A stretch of 64,000 nucleotides of DNA from Toxonevra muliebris (taxonomy: Eukaryota > Arthropoda > Insecta > Diptera > Pallopteridae). Positions 55,501 through 64,000 of the stretch are shown in pieces (position 1 is the first letter of the stretch; each line of letters opens with the position of its first letter). Location: positions 145,656,998 through 145,720,997 of the forward strand of contig OY829326.1 in assembly GCA_963691655.1 (NCBI GenBank), in the 5' to 3' direction. Under the pieces are notes generated by a model that saw only the letters and a list, made by a program, of their open reading frames with translations, did not search any database and had not been told where the DNA came from. Made by a program: the position numbers and the translations under genes.

Positions 55501-58500
55501 TACGTAAAAACAACATTCTTTGAAAGCTGTGATATTCCAGGAGTAACGATGGCAGTTATGGCGCCTGAAAGTGTCAAGCACCATTTTTGTAATAGGAAGG
55601 GATATTCAGCATTAACGTTATGCTTGTGAGTAAATGTTATCAAAGTTTTTATCTCTTCATATCAATGTAATTATCAATACTCAGATGTGCGACCATAACC
55701 AAAAAATTAAGTATGTGTCGGCAAAGTATCCTGGAGCCTGTCATGATTCCCATATATTTCTTAGAATCTAAATTCAGAAATAGAAGAAATTGGCTTGTCT
55801 TAGGTAAATTCAAAGTAAAAACACATTTTTAAATTGTAATTGTAAGACATTAATAAATTGTAATATTTCAGGTGACAAAGGTTATCCCTTGCAGCCGTGG
55901 TTTTTAACGCCTTTACATTTATTTGCAAAAATATGCGTACGACTGTAAAAAAAACAAAAAGTTAAAAAAAAAGTTTGCTCACATGAAATGTACGCCTTGA
56001 GGCCTATTTTCATGTCAATGTAAAAAAAAAATGGTTTCGTGGGATTTTTTCGACATATTTGCAAAAATATGCGTACGACTGTAACGTTAAAGATAAAAAA
56101 ATTGGCCATATACGTTTGCACTACAATTTGACACATGAAGAACTCCAAATACCATCAGTTGAAGAAAATGAACTTGATATTTATAACAGCAGCGAATATG
56201 TCAATAACGAAGCTAATGAAATGCGGAATAAAATATTGGAGTATTTTTAAAATTTATTTTCGTTAATACAAACAATTTCGTTAAAAAAAAAACATATATT
56301 TATTTAAAGAAAAGGAAACACATACTTGTACATATGTAAGTTCACTAACCTTCAACAAAAAATAAATATAAATGAATAAAGTAAACGCATTCATTGTGAT
56401 AAAAATAAAGGAAAATTATTAAGCATTTTATAAATTCAACAAGCTTAAAGTCTTATAAGTCCGTCAGTCTTTGCAGTTCAAGTTCTAAGATTTTTTCTTT
56501 CATCTGTAGTTTTGAGGTCATTAAATTTGTAATTTCAATATTATGCCTCTTTTATTCTCCCAGCTGCTCTTGCAGAATTTTGGTTTGCTTTTTCTTCTTG
56601 TCACTGATTTTTCCATTATTATTTTCGCTTTGGAAGAACCAAAGACTTGGTGACCTTTGCATCAAATAGCTGTTGTATTGCAATTTGGTCCTTTAAAAGA
56701 TAATTTTTCTGCTCAGACGGTTTCTTTTATGTGGTAGCGGTCTAGAAGTAGCGGATGTCAGTTCATCATCTAGTCCTGAATCCGCATCAGCGCACACATC
56801 TTGGGCTTTTTGCAACCACTAAGCACGCTCTTGGGCTCACTGGGGATGACTTGTTGCTGATAAAGGTTATTGTTTTAGTCTGGAGGTACTTATCGCTGAG
56901 TTCCCCGAAACAATGATTTCTAGCTAGTTTCTATTGGTATACTTTCTCTATTGTTCATAAAAAAAATTATTTCTAATTTTTTCTTTTATTATTTTAATAA
57001 AATTAAATTTTTAACGCTGTGAAATGCGTAAGTTGAAATTTCCCGCCACAAAAAATTAGCGGAAACGCTAACGTCAAAAAATATCGATAGTACGAAAGCA
57101 ACAATGCACTTATCGACACTAAAAACCAGCGTAGAAATCAACAATACCAAATAATGTTATCGCACGGTAAAGGTTCAGTTGTGCATAAGTAACGGAAAGG
57201 ACCGTAACGTTGCCAACTGTCACTTAAATATCTGTGATATAGGCAGTGCGTGTAAGTGATTATCGAAATCCATACAAATTGCAATTCTCACTTCAACAAA
57301 AATAGTGGTCCTTGTTTCAACGAAAACAGAATAAATAAGATAAAACGATAAAAAAAAAATGCCAGCAAATATGTTAATTCATTTAAACGTGTGTGTTTGT
57401 CTATCCCGCAAACGTCTTACTCCCTTTCAACTTCAAACTTAACTTTGTTTGTGGTAAAAAGGAATAAAGGTATGCATGCACAGACACGACTTAGTCGCAG
57501 CAACAGAAGGTGTGAAAGCAGCCACGCACAGGCGCGTCACTGTCGCAGAGCGTTTTTCGAATATAACAATTTTTTTGGTTTTGTTGGGCAGAAGACAAAG
57601 CTCACAGCGTTTTTACTGCGATTTTTTATTCTTCTTTCATTTATTTTGTAATAGGAAAGTTTTTCAACAAAAAAATTATTGAAAAATGGTCGTTAGGGAA
57701 AAGTTAATAGAAAATGTGCTGAAACATTGCACTTTATTTATTTTATAGCAAAAAGTAAATCAGTTGTTGCGACTTCAGAGCAACAAAATCGCGCCAGTGC
57801 GAGGTAACGTGCGATTTCGAAGTATGAGAGTTTGAAGCGCCGAAAACGCTGCGACAAAGTCGGGTCTGTGCATGCATAGCTTAACAGCTTAAGTTTGTTT
57901 TCTTTCAAAAGTAATATTAAAGAAACTATAGCATTGCTTTAAAAGACTCTAAGCTCAAATCAAAGACCATTCTTGAAACAATATATAATCAAAAATATAT
58001 GGTAAAATATTTTTCCTCTTAAGTCGAGTTGGGCTGAAAGTTGGGCAACTTTCAACTTTTTAATGCGTCAAATGCGGCACCATAAATTTTTACAGAAAGT
58101 TGTTTATATTTTATTCGAAGAAAAACAATAACAGTATTCAGTGAAGGTATTGTTTTGTTATTCTTATCTACTTTGAAATAAGGGAGCTATCATAAATCAT
58201 CACTGATGAGGAACTGTACCGGGTTCCGAAAACATTGTCTGCTCTGCTTGTTCCATGACTTTTGTTATTTTCTGGGATAATTGTTCATTGATGGCTACTT
58301 ATTGCAATAAAGAGAATACATGTTCTGTATTCTGGAAGAGATATAAATTATTATAATTAATTAAAAACTCTACTTTGTCCCGTTCTAAATAAAATTCATC
58401 CAGTAGAGCGGTCCTCGTTTTAATTTTATGTAAAACATATAAACCTCCATTTCGGTATTACAAACTCCATTAAAAAGTTCAAATCTTCTTCCATTTTTAT

Positions 58501-59636
58501 TTTAGTAAAACACTTGACCAAATCCAGACTGCAGTTACCGCAGTCGTACGTAATCGCATGTTATGGAGTCTCATGTTTTTTAATGAATACCTTTATTATT
58601 TGAACACAGGTTTACTCCTATATCCTTTAAAATACATCCATAATAAGATTTTTTAAAATTTATTTGATCGCTGGAATGTTATATTGAAAATCATGATTCC
58701 TGGTAGTTGTCCGCACTAAGGGTAAACTTTTTCTTTATTAGTCGACAAATGGGTCCCAAATTGTCACCTGAAACAGTTGTCGATCAACTTTTTTTTTTTG
58801 TGTGTGTATTTGTGCTGTTCATTTTCTACGGTGTTCTGTACTTTTTTCTTACTTAAGCGCTACCTAGTTTTGTAGATAAGTGCAGTTATAATATTCAAAC
58901 TAAGACTGATACTAAAGATAGCAACGAAATAGCTCAAAAGGAAACAAACTTACTCATAATATTTCTCATTGAGACGATTCAAAATAAACTGCATCGCTGT
59001 ATGCCCAAATGTTGTTATTAGAAAATTTTCTACACGATCAAAAAATCCCATTGGCTGTTTTAGGCCACCGATTACTGTCGGAACGTAGCTTATTTCCTCC
59101 GGATTAGCGATCATCGTATTTAAGGGGAATATCGAACAAATCACAAATGAAATAATAATTGGGCATTTAAAGTGTGCACCTATTCCCACTTGAAAATCAT
59201 TCAGGGCGTAACCCAAAATTAACAAGTCAAAAGAACCTTCACCATGATCACGTAAAAATTGTTGCATTTCCGGATTTGATAAAGTGTCACTGGCCATACT
59301 TGTAGTGTGTCCCATCATTTTAATGAAGCGCTTATAAAGCGGCTGTGGCTTATTAACCATTTCATTTACAAGTGATGGATCCATTGATGATATATTTAGA
59401 TGAATGTATTTATATATAGCATTTTTATTGATATTCGGTAGTGTTGAAATTACTGTAACATCATGACCAGCTTGTGCTAAAGTATCAGCAACGGCAGAGT
59501 GTACAATTAAATGTGATTTTGATAGCGAAGGGAAGACGCCAAGTATACGAGCTGCGTCATTGCTGGCCGGCAAAATGATCAAACTCAACGCCAGACTGAT
59601 TGCAATAATAAAACTAGCGTACATCATCCTTGTCAC
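52576..59636 (-). CDS. UDP-glycosyltransferase, transcript using proximal first exon
   Basis: Exon 1 is 58954-59636 and exon 2 is 52576-53479, joining in frame (GA + C) to give 528 aa, normal for insect UGTs. The signal peptide (IIAISLALSLIILPASNDA) precedes ARILGVFPSLSKSH, the aglycone-binding N-terminal domain. Exon 2 holds the UDP-sugar-binding domain with the UGT signature around WLPQDDILAHPNIKLFITHG and GVPMVGIPLFGDQPANM. Then come a transmembrane helix (VIGFLLAVVAVAVAAFVTL) and a lysine-rich cytosolic tail ending KKNK, a KKxx endoplasmic reticulum retrieval signal. These enzymes conjugate sugars to small lipophilic compounds (plant toxins, pigments, hormones) in the ER. The 5.5-kb intron contains a decayed Harbinger transposon and a MITE. 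Confidence 0.88.
53480..54889 (-). other. UGT intron, left part
   Basis: No exon or transposon recognised. The short frame 53847-54083 has no domain. Confidence 0.4.
54890..57160 (+). mobile_element. Decayed PIF/Harbinger transposon in the UGT intron
   Basis: The coding remnants (55169-56250) read as a HARBI1-like transposase. A possible second, oppositely oriented ORF at about 56450-57000 is Lys/Glu-rich and coiled-coil-like (KLQMKEKILELELQRL), as in the Myb-like partner of these elements. Possible ends are a shared TATTGTTGATT near 54869-54879 and, inverted, near 57140-57150. The ends are uncertain. Confidence 0.6.
55169..56250 (+). pseudogene. Harbinger transposase remnant
   Basis: Broken plus-strand frames show CDIPGVTMAVMAPESVKHHF then NRKGYSALTL. 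After a frame change come ICDHNQKIKYVSAKYPGACH and DSHIFL, and after another GDKGYPLQPWFLTPL. These follow the order of the HARBI1/PIF catalytic domain (IPGVIG-IDGTHI, NRKGFHS, PGSVHDS, GDSGYPL-PWLLTP). The first catalytic aspartate motif is corrupted (MAVMAPE in place of IDGTH). Stops and frameshifts show it is dead. Confidence 0.75.
57468..57881. mobile_element. Harbinger-like MITE, TAA target duplication
   Basis: The inverted ends are AGGTATGCATGCACAGAC and AGCTATGCATGCACAGAC, both continuing into CGACTT(A/T)GTCGC. TAA flanks both sides (57465-57467 and 57882-57884), the 3-bp TWA duplication of PIF/Harbinger. It is 414 bp long, and the frames inside have no domain. Confidence 0.7.
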
Positions 59637-59735
59637 TGTAAAGAACCGATCGACCGAACCTTTTCACGGTTGGACAAATACTAAACTGTAGAAGGATGTG
59701 TGGTGGTGATAAATACACGAAACATCAAGCTTATT
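58566..59735 (-). repeat. Tandem duplication, proximal copy (UGT first exon and promoter)
   Basis: It is colinear with 61243-62405 at an offset of about 2675 bp. It includes the first exon, its donor, about 390 bases of intron and about 100 bases of promoter. The inner intron part has a few indels, while the exon is nearly identical. Confidence 0.85.
59684..59716 (-). promoter_or_regulatory. Proximal UGT core promoter
   Basis: On the minus strand TATTTATC (59709-59716) lies about 28 bases before an initiator-like CAGTT (59684-59688), itself about 50 bases before the ATG. The distal copy keeps TATTTATC at 62383-62390 with TAGTT near 62360. Confidence 0.45.
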
Positions 59736-59865
59736 CATTGCAATAAGTATAGATTGTAAAGAGGTCGCAATACGCTCTTGTTGAAATTGGAACAAAGAAA
59801 CGCAGAAACCAGCAACGAGGTGCAGTACCGATGGTGTGACAGCGACGGTTGTCAACAAATCCAGC

Positions 59866-60680
59866 CAGTGATGTGAACTGTACAGTAATTAATGTATTTT
59901 ACAGTAATTTGATGGAATCTTAAGGTCTCTACAGTAATGCAGTAATTCGTTTAAATTATACAGTAATTTGAAAAAGCATACAGTAGTATACAGTAATATT
60001 TAAAATTGTGAGCATAATTAAAAAACAATAGTTTACAGCCAGAATTACCAATGAACACTACTATCCATTTAAAACTAGTTATTTTTACTCAATTGCATGT
60101 ATCTTTTACATTTATTCATAGATTTTTATCTTTTATAGGGTTTAAGTAAAAAATTTAATGTCTTTAGTTTCATATACTGTCTGTTCAAATCGAGCTCCAG
60201 GATATTTCTAATTATTTAGGCAAATTTTTTTTGCTCTGATAAAAAAAATTCAACCGGCAATATCTCCAAAACCACACAAACCACAAAAATGGAGTTACTT
60301 TTCGGGCTCAGCACCAATTTTACATGGGAATTGGATAGTGGTGTTCATTGCCCAGAAAAAAAATATAATTATTTGTAAATTAGTGTAATTATTAGTTTTT
60401 ATTTTTTTATAAATTGTGGTGTGTTCTCTGAAATAAACTTTGAAATGTCATTTGTCGAAGCTTTTTTTAGGTTCTTCCGATTTTTTCTATATAAATTTAA
60501 CAATATCCCAGGGACAAGCCTCAGTAACTATGCAAGTTTTGTTTACACCTCAGTAATTTAGAGTTAACATATCTATAAATTCCCTCTTTTCGTTTTTTCC
60601 AGCGTACAGTAATTTTGGGTGAAAAACGGTAATTTTTAAGGGATAGTACAGTAATTTTAAAACTTTAGTTAACATCACTG
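59866..60680. mobile_element. hAT-like non-autonomous element with ACAGTAATT motifs
   Basis: The ends are CAGTGATGTGAACT on the left and CAGTGATGTTAACT when the right end is inverted. The 8-bp flanks are AATCCAGC (59858-59865) and CATCCAGC (60681-60688), 7 of 8 matching. The motif ACAGTAAT recurs about six times within 130 bp of the left end and, in the same orientation, twice near the right end. No transposase is encoded. Confidence 0.75.
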
Positions 60681-60688
60681 CATCCAGC

Positions 60689-61242
60689 GGACAAAATGTA
60701 TGAATGGATGAATTTGACGTGTTCGATAAAAAAAAAAAATATTTAACATTTCTTTTGGCAAATATTATTCAACATTTACAGCATTTATATATTCTTTATG
60801 TACAAATATGCAAACGTTTGGTTGCGGTTTTGCATATTTAATATAAATACTTTTGAATCTGATTTCATAAAATAAAATAACGAAAAAATTTTTATTACTA
60901 TTTTAAACAGTTTACCTAAATATATGTAAAAAAGTATATTTAGGTGAAATGTTGAAATATTTTAGTTGAATATATTTGGCTAAAATGTTGGAACTTTTCA
61001 TATTTTATATTTCATTAACTTATAAATAAATTATTCTCCTTGTACATTTTTTTACATTCATAACAACAAATCTTCTTACTATGGTATTTGGCAAATGCCT
61101 TTATTTAATTTCTGCTACAAAATGTAGAATCATTACGATGTGCAATGTAAAAACGATTGAAAATGTTTAATTTGAAATTCTGTAATGGCTTATTTTCGTC
61201 AAATATCGGGGAAACAATAAAAACACATCTCTCCATAACTTA
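60689..61242. other. Spacer between the UGT duplicates
   Basis: AT-rich, no gene and no repeat end recognised. Confidence 0.4.
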
Positions 61243-62405
61243 TGGAGTCTCATGTTTAAACGTTTTAATGAATACTCTTACTATTTGAACACAGATTTCC
61301 TCCTATATCCTTTAAAATACATCCATAATCAATTTTTTGAAACTTCAATGTTATATTGAAAATCATGATTCCTGGTAGTTGTCCGCACTTTTCATTATTT
61401 TTTGACAAATGGCTCCCAAATTGTCACCTGAAACAGTTGTCGAAAAAAAAGTTCATCAACTTTTTGCTTATGGTGTGTCCTTGTACTGTTCATAAATTTT
61501 CTACTGGGTTCTGTACTTTTTTCTTACTTAAGCCCTACCTAGTTTTGTAGATAAGTGCAATTATAATATACAAACTAAGACTGATACTAAAGATAGCAAC
61601 GAAATAGCTCAAAAGGAAACAAACTTACTCATAATATTTCTCATTGAGACGATTCAAAATAAACTGCATCGCTGTACGCTCAAATGTTGTTATTAGAAAA
61701 TTTTCTACTCGATCAAAAAATCCCATTGGCTGTTTTAGGCCACCGAATATTGTCGGAACGTAGCTTATTTCCTCCGGATTAGCGATCATCGTATTTAAGG
61801 GGAATATCGAACGAATCACAAATGAAATAATAATTGGGCATTTAAAGTGTGCACCCAATCCCACTTGAAAATCATTCATGACGTAACCCAAAATTAACAA
61901 GTCAAAAGAACCTTCACCATGATCACGTAAAAATTGTTGCATTTCCGGATTTGATAAAGTGTCACTGGCCATACTTGTGGTGTGTTCCATCATTTTGATA
62001 AAGCGCTTATAAAGCGGCTGTGGCTTATTAACCATTTCATTTACAAGTGATGGATCCATTGATGATATATTTAGATGAATGTATTTATATATAGCATTTT
62101 TATTGATATTCGGTAGTGTTGAAATTACTGTAACATCATGACCAGCTTGTGCTAAAGTATCAGCAACGGCAGAGTGTACAATTAAATGTGATTTTGATAG
62201 CGAAGGGAAGACGCCAAGTATACGAGCTGCGTCATTGCTGGCCGGCAAAATGATTAAACTCAACGCCAGACCGATTGCAAAAATAAAACTAGCGTGCATT
62301 ATCTTTGTCACTGTACAGAACCGATCGACCGAACCTTTTCACGGTTGGACAAGTACTAAACTATAGAGGGATGTGTGGTGGTGATAAATACGTGAAACAT
62401 CAAGC
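61243..62405 (-). repeat. Tandem duplication, distal copy
   Basis: Partner of 58566-59735. Homology fades near 62405, just upstream of the promoter, at a shared ACATCAAGCTTAT segment. Confidence 0.85.
61629..62311 (-). CDS. Alternative (distal) first exon of the UGT gene
   Basis: 683 nt, 227 codons plus 2 nt, with the same donor (GA then GTAAGT) and the same reading phase as the proximal first exon. The two encoded segments differ at roughly 14 of 228 residues. No acceptor exon for it lies between 59637 and 61628. It must therefore splice over the proximal first exon to 53479, or be non-functional. Swapping the N-terminal domain while keeping the UDP-sugar domain would alter substrate choice, as in vertebrate UGT1. 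The frame is intact and its promoter elements are retained, so it is probably used. Confidence 0.75.
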
Positions 62406-64000
62406 TTATCCATTGTTTATAAATTATGGAAGTAAGTTAGTAGTAAGAAAGAAATACATACTCATTTATTGATTAACAATTGAGTTTAATTAATTTGTAG
62501 GTATTATTATAAGCAGTCTTCAATGAGTTGAATGAGCAATTGTTGCCATCTGTATCAGTTTAATAAAGATAACCAATTTATGCTATCAATAATAATAGGG
62601 TAATTTAAAGCTAACTCACTTTAAAAGCGATGTTGCTAGGGTAGGGTAGACTAGGGCTATCTTTTGTTTTCCAACAATTTTTGGAACACAAGATACTTTA
62701 GACAATTGCTTATTGATTTTAATTTTTGATGTGTAAACATTTTAGCTCACGGTATGGGCAAAATTTCAAATGTCTAAAATGTAAGAATAACTGTATCGTA
62801 AGATGTAAGATAACTGTAACGTCCAGTTCCCCTCTCGCTCACACTACTGCGCTGCATGACTGTGCTACTCTAAACAGCAAAGAGAAGAAGAGAGGGAGAA
62901 ATTAAAATACGAGCGGAGTTTGTTTGTTTATGTTTCGATCAATTTACTCACACATATATGTGCATACGAAAACAAAATGTGTGTGTACATTTATTTGTGG
63001 CAGAATTATTTGTTGGTGTTAAACGTGTGGAGATCGACTATACCATACAAGCAGAGAAGTCGCCGTAGCAAACACAGGCGTTTGATAGGTTTTGTATTCG
63101 GTTAGTTAGATTGCATTAAAATTAAATATTTTTTAAAATATAAAAACAAAATGATAAGTAATAAGGAATCTAGGTTTCAATAAATGTATAAACAAAATGT
63201 AGTGATACCCAGTCGGAAACAAAGCACTCCAAAAGGCCTTTTAAAGTGCTTTGTGCAAAGCAAAAAGGTCTTTGCTTAACCATTACGTTTTTTACGTTGC
63301 ATGTCCTAGGCGATCAGAACAAGAGCGCATAGTAGAATTTGAGCCGTACAGCAGCAATAGCAGTGCTCTCTTTTCTTGCAGACTGCCACACTCTTTTCTT
63401 GCAGACTGCCACACTCTTTTCTTGCAAACCTATAATCTCTTTTACTCCATTTAACCTCCGCAGTAAGGCTAAGCCAAGCAATACATTTTTCAAACGCGGC
63501 AAGCAGTGAGACAAAGCAAAGTATCGATAAAATTTTCTGTATTTTTTATAAATTTAATAAATAAAAATGATTATTATTCAAACCTTTTAATATTTTAAGT
63601 AACAAATATTTTCTTAATACACTCGCGCGTCATGTAACCGACAAGAAATTAAAACAAAAGAACGATATGCCGAAAACAAAACGAGTAACTGAAAAAGCAT
63701 ATTAACCTTACTTCTGCATTGGTGTCAATTTGGAGTTTCAAAAATTTGCAAATATATAATGCATGAAACAAAACGCTATAAAATTTTAACGCAGAGATCA
63801 GGTTAATCGATTTGATACACAAATGTTGAATACAGAGAGGCAATAATGTGATTTTATGAGCATCAAAAACGAAGTTTAACTTCTGATGTTCGTATTATCG
63901 TTCTCTTGCATTGTTGCAGTGAAGCAGCAGCTGACGAGCATAGGTTTTTATTTAGTCTTCAACCAAAAGAGAAGACTTTATAAAAAAACTGCTTCAGAAT
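62406..64000. other. Intergenic right edge
   Basis: No supported gene. It contains AGAG-rich sequence at about 62875-62900 and a short tandem repeat at 63365-63425. Any further exon would lie beyond the window. Confidence 0.4.
63365..63425 (+). repeat. 23-bp tandem repeat
   Basis: About two and a half copies of CTTTTCTTGCAGACTGCCAC plus three bases. Confidence 0.7.

Overview
The window looks like a gene-sparse, AT-rich, transposon-loaded stretch of a higher-fly (schizophoran Diptera) nuclear genome, possibly a tephritid. Short introns with GT/AG ends, Drosophila-like Rab35 and suppressor of forked proteins, MADF/C2H2 zinc-finger genes and UDP-glycosyltransferases (UGTs) support this. Nothing bacterial or organellar is visible. 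The exact species cannot be read from the sequence.

Host genes, left to right. Rab35 GTPase (minus, 697-5372, 3 coding exons, 4-kb first intron). su(f), the CstF-77 mRNA 3'-end processing factor (plus, 8996-13577, 10 coding exons). A nine-exon gene for a protein with four MADF domains and at least eight C2H2 fingers (minus, 15734-24452), with transposons in its 4.7-kb first intron. A large secreted Arg/Asp/Glu-rich repeat protein (plus, 45505 to about 51473) built on a 300-bp (100-residue) higher-order repeat. A UGT locus (minus, 52576-62311) in which two nearly identical first exons, each with its own promoter, can only join one shared downstream exon.

Mobile DNA fills most of the rest. The largest element is an intact, very young Ty3/gypsy-type LTR retrotransposon (32974-44170) with unusually long LTRs (about 2.77 kb), a tRNA-Lys primer site, a gag that begins with a RING-H2 finger, and a canonical -1 frameshift heptamer leading into pol. 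The other elements are a decayed PIF/Harbinger transposon inside the UGT intron, two Harbinger-like MITEs, two hAT-like non-autonomous elements with 8-bp target duplications, a piggyBac transposase remnant and a TTAA-flanked piggyBac-like MITE nested in another inverted-repeat element, a Tc1-like element, four LINE fragments and a SINE-like piece.

The most unusual items are the RING-bearing gag with its frameshift signal, the UGT locus with alternative first exons, the homogenised 100-residue repeat gene whose antisense strand is also open for 1389 codons, and the four-MADF zinc-finger gene in which every intron is phase 0. All exon boundaries were read by eye from splice consensus and frame. 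No alignment or search was run.
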